IMG/VR virus record: IMGVR_UViG_3300043468_000395
Span: 1 to 41,402 of that record
Source: a virus
Reading direction: 5' to 3' (one strand)
Length of the DNA: 41,402 nucleotides
Each line of letters starts with the position of its first letter. The first letter of the stretch is position 1. The position numbers and the translations under genes are program-made. Positions 26,519 through 33,440 of this stretch are shown here, in pieces. The notes beneath the pieces were generated by a model. That model saw only the letters and a program-made list of their open reading frames with translations. It was not told the origin of the DNA and did no database searches.

Positions 26519-27089
26519 GTTTATCCTTGTGCGTTATCCAAGCTTTATAATCGGCGCCGCCAGGCTCTTTATATTGCGACATTGGATATTTTTGCAATAC
26601 AGACTTATCTTTGATTGTCAATACCAGCGGACGATTAGAGTCTGGTCGCAATGGAAATACCCATCGGTCTTTTACGGATTGAGTCGCCCCAGATTTCCAG
26701 GAACCATTTTGACTAGGCGGTGGGCGCAATCGGTGCCAAGTAGGTGCCCACCACCAATTACAGGCGCGATACAAAGCGCCAAAATGCCCAACAGATGGAT
26801 CGCTGTAGCTAACAAGTGTAGTGCAGTCACAAAAACGATTCCGCAATGCTTTGACAAAACAAGCCCATTGTCGAGACCCAGCATTTTTGACATTGGAAGT
26901 AATGCACCACCGGGAGAGTTCTAACCATGTATTTGGGATATTACGAGCTGTAGGTCGAGATATCACAATGCAACCAAACTCATCCATCCACGCAAGTCCT
27001 TTTGCCAACGGGCCTAAATAATGATGTTGTTGGAGCAATGCTTTGACATTGGATGATGAGGTCCATCCTGGATTATCGAATAACATCAT
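26511..27089 (-). CDS. Mom-like DNA modification protein (GNAT fold)
   Basis: A 192-residue protein. The HHYLGPLAKG near residue 22, WLELSRWCI, and above all LVSYSDPSVGHFGALYRACNW match the Mom family. In phage Mu, Mom converts adenine to a carbamoylmethyl form and blocks restriction. Key family residues (the S-Y-x-D and G-H-x-G pattern) are present. The gene is AT-rich: I counted about 47% and 37% GC in two 60-base stretches (26521 and 26581), against nearly 80% in rusA beside it, so it was probably acquired separately. It starts ATGATG overlapping the upstream gene (ATGA). No Com-like activator was recognised. Confidence 0.75.
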   Translation of the reverse strand: MMLFDNPGWTSSSNVKALLQQHHYLGPLAKGLAWMDEFGCIVISRPTARNIPNTWLELSRWCITSNVKNAGSRQWACFVKALRNRFCDCTTLVSYSDPSVGHFGALYRACNWWWAPTWHRLRPPPSQNGSWKSGATQSVKDRWVFPLRPDSNRPLVLTIKDKSVLQKYPMSQYKEPGGADYKAWITHKDKHD

Positions 27090-27277
27090 TGAAAATCCCG
27101 TTTTCTGTGGTTCGTCTCGCGCAGCATGTAGTCGTTCACGCGACGCATCGCCTTCGCCAATTCGTGCCGCAGGTACACGACCTCCTGCATGAGTTCAAGC
27201 GTGAGCGGATCGTCGGTCCCGCTGGCCCGCGTGCGGTCAACGATGTCCTCTTCCGTCTCGCCTCTCCCCGGTTTCAT
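27086..27277 (-). CDS. Small helical protein, function unknown
   Basis: A 63-residue charged protein, with LTLELMQEVVYLRHELAKAMRRVNDYML as a long helix, probably a dimerising coiled coil. It overlaps both neighbours by a few bases in the early operon (start shared with the stop of the next gene upstream). No known motif. Confidence 0.6.
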   Translation of the reverse strand: MKPGRGETEEDIVDRTRASGTDDPLTLELMQEVVYLRHELAKAMRRVNDYMLRETNHRKRDFQ

Positions 27278-27525
27278 CAGCCGCTGCCCTCATAGAGGAT
27301 CTTTGTGATGTGCGCTGGCAGGCATCGTTGGCAGAGCGCGAGGTCGGCGCGCAGGCGCAGGATCTCGGCGCGTGCCTCGGCGCGTTCGGCGTTCGCCATC
27401 TCGCCCATGCCGTCCCACGTGATGCCGAGGCGGTCGCATATGTCAGCGCCCGGGGGCGGGAACGCCCCGCCCCCAGGCTCTCCATAACACGAAGGTGCGG
27501 TGTGCTCGTCGCCGTAGTCACGCAT
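27277..27525 (-). CDS. Small protein with a Cys pair, function unknown
   Basis: An 82-residue protein. A Gly/Pro-rich N-terminal half (GEPGGGAFPPPGADI) precedes a charged helix (AERAEARAEILRLRADLALCQRC), ending in a CQRC pair. The helix plus Cys pair recalls other small early phage proteins, but one pair is not enough to call a zinc finger. It overlaps its neighbours, consistent with translational coupling. Confidence 0.55.
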   Translation of the reverse strand: MRDYGDEHTAPSCYGEPGGGAFPPPGADICDRLGITWDGMGEMANAERAEARAEILRLRADLALCQRCLPAHITKILYEGSG

Positions 27526-27721
27526 GGATGGATCCTCTCCGTGCGTCTGCGGCTTCGCGCATGAGTTCTTCCATCGCGTCGGCGATGCGCCAGTAGAACG
27601 CGGCCTCGGCGCGGCACGACTCGGCGAAGTCGGCGTGCTTGGCTGGCTGCTTATCGGCGGCAGCGAGCTTGGCGTTGGCGCGCTGGCGCACCATCGCGAG
27701 GACGTAGTCGGGATTCGGCAT
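27518..27721 (-). CDS. Small Ala-rich helical protein, function unknown
   Basis: A 67-residue protein, mostly one or two helices (DYVLAMVRQRANAKLAAADKQ; CRAEAAFYWRIADAMEELM). It overlaps both neighbours. No recognised family. Confidence 0.55.
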   Translation of the reverse strand: MPNPDYVLAMVRQRANAKLAAADKQPAKHADFAESCRAEAAFYWRIADAMEELMREAADARRGSIHA

Positions 27722-27954
27722 CAGAGTTCCCTTACTTCGTATTCCTGCAACTGCGAGAGCAGCCGCACGTTGCGATCCCGCGACTCCTTCAGCATCACGG
27801 CCCCGGCGTTCACCAATGCCTCAAGCCGTTCGATCTCGTCGGCGGCTTGCGAGAAGATCGTCGGCCCGACGATAGGCGTGGTGATTCGCGTGTCGATCCC
27901 GGTCACGTTGGCATGCCGTTGCCGCAGTTCCGTCACGATGTCGATGTCGCTCAT
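27721..27954 (-). CDS. Small protein, function unknown
   Basis: A 77-residue protein beginning MSDIDIVTELRQRHAN, a pattern common in small phage early proteins (IVxELRxR). A helix with AADEIERLEALVNAG follows. The start overlaps the stop of the upstream gene (ATGA). Probably real because of the coupling and the familiar N-terminus; the role is unknown. Confidence 0.6.
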   Translation of the reverse strand: MSDIDIVTELRQRHANVTGIDTRITTPIVGPTIFSQAADEIERLEALVNAGAVMLKESRDRNVRLLSQLQEYEVREL

Positions 27955-28319
27955 CGGCTGGCCTCGTTGTGGCTTCCGATGCTGACCTGAACCGACATGG
28001 GAATCTCCTGCACCATTGATGCCACGCGTTCCCTGACCAATCGTGCTACCTCATCCTCCACGAGTTTGGTGATGTGTCCTTGGGTCGCCTTGACGGCTAG
28101 TTCAACCATCCTTTCCACGCCGGCCTGCACCTTGTCGTTGTAGTTCTCCTGCAAAACAAGGAACTCGGCCTGCTCGCGCAGGGCTTGCTCCAGCATCCGC
28201 TTGTAAACGGAAATGTCGAGTCGGACCCTGTGGGCGTTGTTTGTTCTTTGGTTTTCCGTAGTGTCCTCCATGATCGCCACGTTCTCTTCGGTGATTGTGA
28301 AGTTGATTCCGGCTTTCAT
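27951..28319 (-). CDS. Coiled-coil early protein, function unknown
   Basis: A 122-residue protein. I start it at 28319, where AAGGAGG stands 4 bases upstream of the ATG; a longer in-frame start at 28415 would overlap the upstream gene heavily. Long amphipathic helices (VYKRMLEQALREQAEFLVLQEN; VERMVELAVKATQGHITKLVEDEVARLV) suggest an oligomer. No known domain. Confidence 0.62.
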   Translation of the reverse strand: MKAGINFTITEENVAIMEDTTENQRTNNAHRVRLDISVYKRMLEQALREQAEFLVLQENYNDKVQAGVERMVELAVKATQGHITKLVEDEVARLVRERVASMVQEIPMSVQVSIGSHNEASR

Positions 28320-28498
28320 CGGTCCTCCTTGTTTCGTTCGATCCGCACCGCCTTCGGTGCGATGATGACGATATGGCATTTCCAGACCTGCTTTGGCGTG
28401 GGTGCCACGACGCACACGGTGCCGTCCGGGTGGACAAGCGACACGCTCTGGCCGTGGCGCAGCGTCATGGCGACATGTCCATGTAATGGATCACGCAT
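28316..28498 (-). CDS. CsrA-like small protein
   Basis: A 60-residue protein. The C-terminal segment HIVIIAPKAVRIERNKED matches the CsrA signature (I-x-I-x-APK-x-V-x-I-x-R-x-E), and TLRHGQSVSLV resembles the earlier LSRKxGExV strand. CsrA proteins bind GGA motifs in mRNA leaders as dimers. The N-terminal strand differs from bacterial CsrA, so RNA binding is inferred. It lies inside the early operon, with overlaps on both sides. Confidence 0.5.
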   Translation of the reverse strand: MRDPLHGHVAMTLRHGQSVSLVHPDGTVCVVAPTPKQVWKCHIVIIAPKAVRIERNKEDR

Positions 28499-28832
28499 GG
28501 CGTGCCTCCACGCCGGCGGCGCGAAGCATCTTGGCGACCTCGGCCGACTCGAGCGCCTTCAGAATCTCCTGCATGGGGAAATCGCTCGGCACCTTGGACG
28601 GGTGATCCAGCGCGACGCCGTCAAGGATGATCCTGAACGGGTGCCAGAACCGCACCTCCCACGCCTCGCGCACGACGCTGCCGTGCTGGTGGAATCGTTC
28701 AATGTCCTCACGCTCCCACCGCACGTCGAGGATCGCCTCGACCTGGTGATCCGCGAGGTACTCGAGCACGGCCGCGTCGGGGCCGAACAGCGCATCCGAC
28801 ACTTCGATGGTCACTTCGGTGGAGAGCATCAT
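28491..28832 (-). CDS. Early protein, function unknown
   Basis: A 113-residue protein. I chose the ATGATG at 28832 because it overlaps the upstream stop (ATGATG containing TGA); the longer version from 28904 runs back through the upstream gene. It shows alternating strands and helices (VTIEVSDALFG, EAWEVRFWHPFRIILDGV, MQEILKALESAEVAKMLRAAG). No recognised motif. Confidence 0.58.
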   Translation of the reverse strand: MMLSTEVTIEVSDALFGPDAAVLEYLADHQVEAILDVRWEREDIERFHQHGSVVREAWEVRFWHPFRIILDGVALDHPSKVPSDFPMQEILKALESAEVAKMLRAAGVEARHA

Positions 28833-29134
28833 GCGAGGCTCCATTCGCGGATGAGGCGGCCGTGAGTGGACGGGCGCTTGCTCGGGATGACCCGGCCCGT
28901 CCATTGGAACTTGGCGTCGAACACCGACCCGGCCGCGTTCCCGAGGTCCGCGTAGTCCAGGTTGTTGGCGGCCATGAGCTCGGCGACATCGTCGGCCGTG
29001 ACGGTGCCGTATTCCCGGGCGATGAACGCGGCGAACCCGCGGGCGGTCGCGAGCAGTTCGTGCCGGCGGTCGGCGGCAAGCGCCTTCCCGACCTCTTTGC
29101 GGCGCTGCGCCTCGGCGTGGTCGAAGAGGTTCAC
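28829..29134 (-). CDS. Early protein with winged-helix-like C-terminus, function unknown
   Basis: A 101-residue protein. Helical N-terminal half (RRHELLATARGFAAFIAREYGTV, TADDVAELM), then FQWTGRVIPSKRPSTHGRLIREWSL, a pattern seen in small phage proteins of replication regions. A DNA-binding winged helix is plausible but not certain. The stop overlaps the next start. Confidence 0.6.
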   Translation of the reverse strand: MNLFDHAEAQRRKEVGKALAADRRHELLATARGFAAFIAREYGTVTADDVAELMAANNLDYADLGNAAGSVFDAKFQWTGRVIPSKRPSTHGRLIREWSLA

Positions 29135-29376
29135 CGTGGCCTCCGTGCGACCACGTCGCGGTTCAGGATGCCGGCGTCGTGCAGGACGTATCCCTGCCCG
29201 GGCACGTGCTCGAGCCGCACCCGGAACAACGTCCGGGCGCGGTCGATGGTGTGATTCACGTTGCGCGTGGTGCAGCCCCAGTCCCGCGCCAAGTCGGCGC
29301 GGGAGCGTGGGGCGCGGTCGAGGGCGCGGACGAGCGAGCAGACGCGCTTCACGAGCTGTGCGGTGGAGTTACTCAC
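29131..29376 (-). CDS. HTH/winged-helix DNA-binding protein
   Basis: An 81-residue protein with a GTG start overlapping the upstream stop (GTGA). Residues about 15-70 form a helix-turn-helix with wing (RSRADLARDWGCTTRNVNHTIDRARTLF, then RLEHVPGQGYVL), as in transcriptional response-regulator wings. Likely a transcriptional regulator of the early region; the target is unknown, but the palindrome at 29680-29693 is close by. Confidence 0.6.
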   Translation of the reverse strand: MSNSTAQLVKRVCSLVRALDRAPRSRADLARDWGCTTRNVNHTIDRARTLFRVRLEHVPGQGYVLHDAGILNRDVVARRPR

Positions 29377-29576
29377 GACAGGCTCCCGTACTCGTCGCCG
29401 CAGATGGGGCAACGGTCAGCGGCGGGGCGATCCTGCTCGGCGCGGCGCTTGATCTCGAGATCAACCATCGCGAATACCTGCGCCTCAATCTCGGAGTGCC
29501 GGCGCTGGGCATCGAGCAACTTGCGGGCCTTGTCCTGCGACGCCAGAATCTGTGCGATGAACTCGTTGCGTTCCAT
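29373..29576 (-). CDS. First gene of the leftward early operon, CPICG motif
   Basis: A 67-residue protein. The start at 29576 has AGAGGA 5 bases upstream; the longer in-frame version from 29669 would run through the control region. It is a helix (ERNEFIAQILASQDKARKLL) followed by a charged helix and a C-terminal CPICGDEYG knuckle, half of a zinc-binding site. The role is unknown. Confidence 0.6.
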   Translation of the reverse strand: MERNEFIAQILASQDKARKLLDAQRRHSEIEAQVFAMVDLEIKRRAEQDRPAADRCPICGDEYGSLS

Positions 29577-29734
29577 TGTGTCCTCTCGTTGTTGGCGGCC
29601 TCGGCAACACGCCTCGGCCGACATGCGTGGTGTACATCGGTGTATATCGACCGCGCAATAGGGGAACATGAGAAAAAATCAGAAATATTTCTGCCAATGC
29701 GAAATGCGGGCGAGTGTTGGTAGGGTGCAGTCGG
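29577..29734. promoter_or_regulatory. Divergent control region with 14-bp palindrome and tandem 10-mers
   Basis: This AT-richer gap separates the leftward early operon from the rightward metallophosphoesterase operon. It contains the perfect palindrome CAGAAATATTTCTG (29680-29693) and the tandem pair GGTGTACATC / GGTGTATATC (29629-29648), phased by one helical turn. A minus-strand TATACA lies in the second repeat (29646-29641), without a good -35. The layout fits an operator and early promoter region; the binding protein is unknown. Confidence 0.55.
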
Positions 29735-30652
29735 ATGGGTGTGAGCATCACGCAGCACCACCCTGGATCGTTCACGGTCGAAATGACCGAGGAGCGCGAT
29801 AGCAACATCCCGAGCTCGGACTGGGAGCAGTATTTCCTGCTGGTGTCCGACGCTCACATCGACAACGCGCACGCAGATCGCGCCATGTTCGACCGCCACA
29901 TGCGCCAGTGCCGCGAGCGAGGCGGGAAGTGGTTGTCGAACGGTGACTTCCTGTGCCTCATGCAGGGCAAGTACGACCTGCGATCCGACACATCGGCCTG
30001 CCGGCCAGAGCATCAGCAGGGTCGCTATCTCGATTCAGTCATCAGCACGACCGCTGACTACATCGCGCCCCATGCCGACATGGCGCTCTTGTTCGCGCCC
30101 GGAAATCATGAGCAAGCCATCCGCAAGCGCCACGAGACGGACATGAACGAGCGGCTGGTTGAGGCGCTGCGCCACCGCAGGCCAGCAGACTGCCAAGCGT
30201 ATGCAGGCAAGTACGCGAACTGGGTGCGGTTCCTGGTGCGGAACAAGTCGCGCCGGCAGCTCGTCGGCGGAAGCGTCGTGATGTACATGCACCACGGCTA
30301 CGGCGGCGGCGGCCCCGTCACCCGCGGCACGATCCAGACCTCGCGCATGGCGGTCTACCTGCCCGACGCCGACATCATCTGGACGGGCCATACCCACGAT
30401 GAGTGGATCATGCCGATCCAACGTGCGCGTCTGTCCCCGCACGGGCGCCCGTACCTTGACCGAGTGACCCACGTGCGGTCGCCCGGGTACAAGGACGAGT
30501 TCAGCGAGCAGGCCGGGTGGGCCGTCGAGAAGGGCATGCCGCCCAAGCCCAAGGGCGCGCTTTGGCTACGATTCTACATGGATAACTTCCGCAATGAGCA
30601 CACGGGCCAGTCGAACCGCGTGTTGCGGTACGAGGTGCGCGAAGCGCAGTAA
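29735..30652 (+). CDS. Calcineurin-like metallophosphoesterase
   Basis: A 305-residue protein. I start it at the ATG at 29735; an upstream in-frame GTG at 29714 has no better site. Motifs in order: SDAHID (D39, H41), NGD (D71), GNHE (124-126), MHHGYG (186-187) and GHTH (218-221), which together make the two-metal site. The enzyme cuts phosphoester bonds; in phages such proteins act on nucleic acids or nucleotides, and the substrate here is unknown. It heads a short rightward operon facing away from the early genes. Confidence 0.88.
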   Translation: MGVSITQHHPGSFTVEMTEERDSNIPSSDWEQYFLLVSDAHIDNAHADRAMFDRHMRQCRERGGKWLSNGDFLCLMQGKYDLRSDTSACRPEHQQGRYLDSVISTTADYIAPHADMALLFAPGNHEQAIRKRHETDMNERLVEALRHRRPADCQAYAGKYANWVRFLVRNKSRRQLVGGSVVMYMHHGYGGGGPVTRGTIQTSRMAVYLPDADIIWTGHTHDEWIMPIQRARLSPHGRPYLDRVTHVRSPGYKDEFSEQAGWAVEKGMPPKPKGALWLRFYMDNFRNEHTGQSNRVLRYEVREAQ

Positions 30653-30676
30653 CTGGCCGTTTCAGAAGGACAGATC

Positions 30677-30943
30677 ATGCCGACTCCCGCCAAGGGCAAG
30701 CGATTCGTGAAGGTGGTCCGCAACCCGGAAACGGGCCGCACCCGCAAGGTGTCCTATGGGCAGGCCGGCAAGGCCAAGGGCGGCGGCGACCGCATCAAGC
30801 CAGGAACCGCGAAGGGCGACGCATATTGCGCTCGTTCGTTCGCGCAGATGAAAGCGCACCCAGCCGCGGCACGAAACCCCAACAGCCCGCTGCGGCTCTC
30901 CCGTGCGAAGTGGAAGTGCAGCGGCAAGACCTCGAGAGGATGA
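30677..30943 (+). CDS. Small basic Cys-containing phage protein
   Basis: An 88-residue, strongly basic protein: MPTPAKGKRFVKVVRNPETGRTRKVSYGQ, then GDAYCARSFAQMK, NPNSPLRLSRAKWKCSG. This is a widespread phage family of unknown function; basic charge suggests nucleic-acid or virion association. AGAAGGACAG precedes the ATG. Confidence 0.7.
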   Translation: MPTPAKGKRFVKVVRNPETGRTRKVSYGQAGKAKGGGDRIKPGTAKGDAYCARSFAQMKAHPAAARNPNSPLRLSRAKWKCSGKTSRG

Positions 30944-30947
30944 CACC

Positions 30948-31073
30948 ATGGCAAAGCGTGGCCTGTACGCCAACATCAACGCACGTCGCAAGGCCGGCAC
31001 CAGCCGCCCCAAGTCGAAGTCCACGGTCAGTGCAAAGTCGTATGCGGCCATGAAGCGCGGGTTCAAGAAGTGA
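30948..31073 (+). CDS. 41-residue basic protein
   Basis: Starts MAKRGLYANINARRKAG and ends MKRGFKK, a common small basic phage protein with no assigned role. GAGAGGA lies 7 bases before the ATG. It begins 4 bases after the previous stop. Confidence 0.7.
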   Translation: MAKRGLYANINARRKAGTSRPKSKSTVSAKSYAAMKRGFKK

Positions 31074-31077
31074 CCCC

Positions 31078-31341
31078 GTGCGCGTCCGCATCGGCGGCAA
31101 GTACTGGACGTTGAGGTTCTCCGGGAACCTCAAGGACTACGGAAGCATGGTCGATCCCGGCCACGCCGAGGGACGCCTCATCCGCATCGGGACGTGGCAG
31201 GGCGAGCAGGACACGCTCGACACCATCATCCACGAGGCGCTGCACTGTGCACGCCCGGAGCTTGACGAGGCTGCGGTAGACGCGACTGCCCGCGACATCT
31301 CGCGCCTGTTGTGGCGGCTGGGATACAGGCGCAACCAGTAA
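31078..31341 (+). CDS. Small zincin-like protein (HEALH)
   Basis: An 87-residue protein, GTG start 4 bases after the previous stop. Residues 49-57 read DTIIHEALHC: the HExxH zinc-binding motif (H52, E53, H56), with acidic residues downstream (ELDEAAVD) as possible third ligands. Similar short HExxH proteins are common in phages near small basic genes. Whether it cuts protein is unknown. Confidence 0.65.
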   Translation: MRVRIGGKYWTLRFSGNLKDYGSMVDPGHAEGRLIRIGTWQGEQDTLDTIIHEALHCARPELDEAAVDATARDISRLLWRLGYRRNQ

Positions 31342-31480
31342 GAAACTCTTACGGATTCTCCTTTCCGCTTACGCGGTGGCTTTCGTCCGCCAAAGCGCAT
31401 ACAGATCGGCGCACGATCCGCAACCAAGTTCAACAAAGTGGAACTTTAGTACACCTTATCGGGACGTGTACGCGGGATCA
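31342..31480. terminator. Convergent intergenic region with two short hairpins
   Basis: Two hairpins lie between convergent genes: AAGTTC/GAACTT (31426-31446), followed on the plus strand by TTTAG, and GTACAC/GTGTAC (31449-31471). Either may end transcripts from one or both sides. No gene seen. Confidence 0.4.
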
Positions 31481-32050
31481 CTATTCCTCCCAGTACACAC
31501 GCTCACCACGGCGGTAGTGCTTTAGGTCATCGCTTCGCTTCTCGCTCGTGAAGTGCTTGTCGAAGAAGCGGCAGTAGTTGTTGGGGTACAGCAGGAAGCG
31601 CCCGTCCCACCGTTCCACGAGGTTGAGCGGCTTGTGTTCCTGGGGGTAGCGGCTGAACCCATCCGCCCAGTCGATGACGATGCCCGTGTGCCGGCCCGTG
31701 AACCCCGGCCCGACGCCGCTGCCCATCGTGAGCAGTCCCTCGAGGTAGTGCATATGCACGGCCTCTATGCATTCACCCATCGCTCCCCACGGCTGAAGGT
31801 CACCAGCGCATGTCCCAAACGCGGTTTCGTCGCGCTCGAACGCTTTGGGATCGCTTGCGAGCTGATGCAGCGGGATGCCGCACCATTCCGCGCCCGTCTC
31901 GAGCAGGACGTGCGCCATGACAATCTGCGCGGGTCGGGCGTACACGGCGTGCCAGATAGCCCGCGTGGTGCCCGCGGGCATCGTCGGCCCGAGGGCGCGA
32001 TTGTCTACGTGGACGTACAGGTGGAACGGGAGATTGGCGTGGCGTGGCAT
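31481..32050 (-). CDS. Unknown protein from a leaderless-type gene
   Basis: A 189-residue protein beginning MPRHANLPFHLYVHVDN. I chose this start because a minus-strand TATACG lies exactly 7 bases upstream (32063-32058), the same arrangement as at four nearby genes; an in-frame start at 32197 would give a poorly coded N-terminus. Conserved-looking segments include GTCAGDLQPWGAMGECIEA and GRHTGIVIDWADGFSRYP, ending in a basic tail. No family recognised. Its only operon-like neighbour is the PAPS-reductase-like gene upstream. Confidence 0.6.
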   Translation of the reverse strand: MPRHANLPFHLYVHVDNRALGPTMPAGTTRAIWHAVYARPAQIVMAHVLLETGAEWCGIPLHQLASDPKAFERDETAFGTCAGDLQPWGAMGECIEAVHMHYLEGLLTMGSGVGPGFTGRHTGIVIDWADGFSRYPQEHKPLNLVERWDGRFLLYPNNYCRFFDKHFTSEKRSDDLKHYRRGERVYWEE

Positions 32051-32057
32051 AGGCGTG

Positions 32058-32063
32058 CGTATA
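32058..32063 (-). promoter_or_regulatory. -10 box 7 bases before an ATG (leaderless promoter)
   Basis: TATACG on the minus strand, with 7 bases to the ATG at 32050 and no Shine-Dalgarno site between. The -35 region is weak. Confidence 0.5.
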
Positions 32064-32225
32064 CTAGCGGTGCGGAGACGTGGGTCTGCGGTGTCGGAGC
32101 CAAACACCCACATGCGCCGGCGCACAAGGCCGCGAGGTACGCCCGCCGGCAGGCCACGCATTGGGGTAGCAACAACCTTCCGCCCAGGGGCAGGCACGAC
32201 GAAGCTCGTGCGCTGTCCCGCTTAT

Positions 32226-33020
32226 TCATTCGGTGCAGTCGCAGGGGATGGTTGTGTCATCAAGGTGCTGGAACAGTTCACCCTGCACCGTAATTTGCGT
32301 GAGCAACTGGTGATACGTCGGCCGATCCTTTCGGAACTTGGCCCCGATTGCCTGTTCCTGTTGCGCCCACCATGCTGCGCGACTGGGCTCGGCGCGGATC
32401 ACTCGTTCGATTCTGGCGCTACCTTTGAGGAAACACAGGTCGCAGTTACCGAAGGCCGGATCGTCGTTTGGGAGGGCAAGGTCAAATGGCTGCTGCTTCC
32501 ACCAGGCAACGATGGTTTCACGGTCCACGCCAGCGTCTGCAAGCGGCATGGCGATGTCGCGGGTCGGGTCCGAGCGCAGCTTGGCGACCCGGCGCGGCTC
32601 GTCGGCGCGCAGGCCAAGCACGGAGGTGAAGTCTCCGTACCCATTGTCGGACATGAACTTCTGCATCGGGATGACCTTTAGGTCGCTGGTGCAGAATCTT
32701 GCGATGGGATTGGGGAGGTAATTGCGCTTTGCGATCAGGGCCGCAAATGGCTCCCCGTTCCTGCTGGCCGTGTCCGGTCGCACGAGGTTGTATCCAAACG
32801 GCGACCATTCGATCCAAGTAATCACGCACCATTCGCGCCCGATCCGTTCCACGAACTCGTAGGTGGCGTCGTGTTCTTTTCCTGTGTTAGCAAACAGGAC
32901 ATGGCCGCCTTTAGGAAGTTCCCCGCCCCAAGCATCCAGCACATGGCGCAGCAGATATGCGCTGGTTCTGCCGCCGCTGAACGACACGTAGAACGGCGGT
33001 TCAATGCGATATGGGTTCAT
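32226..33020 (-). CDS. PAPS-reductase-like (PP-loop) phage protein
   Basis: A 264-residue protein. SFSGGRTSAYLL (residues 13-24) is the PP-loop nucleotide-binding motif; RFCTSDLKVIP, LGLRADEPRR, GNCDLCFLKG and the terminal CDCTE are conserved in the phage PAPS-reductase-like family and supply possible metal-binding Cys residues. Relatives include PAPS reductases (sulfate assimilation) and DndC (DNA phosphorothioation); which applies is not clear from sequence. I start at 33020 because a TATACT box lies 7 bases upstream (33033-33028) and there is no Shine-Dalgarno site. Confidence 0.8.
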   Translation of the reverse strand: MNPYRIEPPFYVSFSGGRTSAYLLRHVLDAWGGELPKGGHVLFANTGKEHDATYEFVERIGREWCVITWIEWSPFGYNLVRPDTASRNGEPFAALIAKRNYLPNPIARFCTSDLKVIPMQKFMSDNGYGDFTSVLGLRADEPRRVAKLRSDPTRDIAMPLADAGVDRETIVAWWKQQPFDLALPNDDPAFGNCDLCFLKGSARIERVIRAEPSRAAWWAQQEQAIGAKFRKDRPTYHQLLTQITVQGELFQHLDDTTIPCDCTE

Positions 33021-33027
33021 ACTGGCG

Positions 33028-33033
33028 AGTATA
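33028..33033 (-). promoter_or_regulatory. -10 box 7 bases before the PAPS-reductase-like ATG
   Basis: TATACT on the minus strand, 7 bases before the ATG at 33020. The -35 region is weak (TGACCA at 18 bases). No Shine-Dalgarno site in between. Confidence 0.5.
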
Positions 33034-33120
33034 TCCATGTGACGAGTTCGCTGGTCATGGCGCAAAGTGACTACAGAACTACACAGGTGGAGCGGATTCG
33101 CTCACATACGAACGAAACGA

Positions 33121-33144
33121 AACAGCCCCGCGTAGGTGGCTGTT
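33121..33144 (-). terminator. Backup terminator hairpin after the small-RNA array
   Basis: Minus-strand stem AACAGCC/GGCTGTT (33144-33121) with a 10-base loop, followed by TCGTTTCGTTC. It lies just beyond the stronger terminator at 33175-33196. Confidence 0.45.
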
Positions 33145-33164
33145 CGCACAGTCACATTTCTGCT

Positions 33165-33232
33165 AAAAAAGCAAGCCGCTCGCGTCAACGAGCGGCCCGC
33201 AAGACCTTCGAATCCCTGCCCGGGATGATGGC
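33165..33232 (-). ncRNA. Candidate small RNA C (~68 nt)
   Basis: Starts about 7 bases after a promoter at 33239-33266 and ends at a terminator: stem GCCGCTCG (33196-33189) with CGAGCGGC (33182-33175), 6-base loop, then TTGC and TTTTTT (33170-33165). A 5' hairpin ATCCC/GGGAT is also possible. There is no start codon with a credible ORF. It is the best supported of three consecutive units. Confidence 0.62.
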
Positions 33233-33238
33233 TGCGAA

Positions 33239-33266
33239 AGCATACCTCGCGTCACATGTTTGTCAA
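33239..33266 (-). promoter_or_regulatory. Promoter of small RNA C
   Basis: Minus strand TTGACA (33266-33261), a 16-base spacer and TATGCT (33244-33239). The -35 box is consensus and the -10 box matches 4 of 6. Confidence 0.62.
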
Positions 33267-33406
33267 ACAAACTCGCCGCGGATCTTGCGATCGACGCGGC
33301 GAGCTTCCGGGGGCAGAAGAAGGTGCCGTCCGTGGCACCAGGTGTCCGGTCGCGCCGCGCTTGGCGGCACATGCCGCCTCGCCTCGTCAGAGAGGCACGC
33401 CAGACG
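33264..33406 (-). ncRNA. Candidate small RNA B (~143 nt)
   Basis: Starts after a TATAGT box (33418-33413) and ends at stem CTCGCCGCG (33303-33295) with CGCGGCGAG (33280-33272), 14-base loop, then TTTGTTTG. The body holds further stems, such as GGCGGC-ATGT-GCCGCC and GGTGCC-ACGGAC-GGCACC. The -35 is weak, so this unit is less certain than C. Confidence 0.45.
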
Positions 33407-33412
33407 GGGGGC

Positions 33413-33440
33413 ACTATACCTTGAAACAGAACACCCGCAA
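33413..33440 (-). promoter_or_regulatory. Possible promoter of small RNA B
   Basis: Minus strand TTGCGG (33440-33435), 16-base spacer, TATAGT (33418-33413). The -35 matches 3 of 6 and lies inside the terminator hairpin of unit A. Confidence 0.4.

Noticed and set aside
33200-33235. Possible tRNA T-arm (TTCGAAT near 33207)
   Set aside because: The flanking bases do not form a T-stem and no acceptor or anticodon arm fits.
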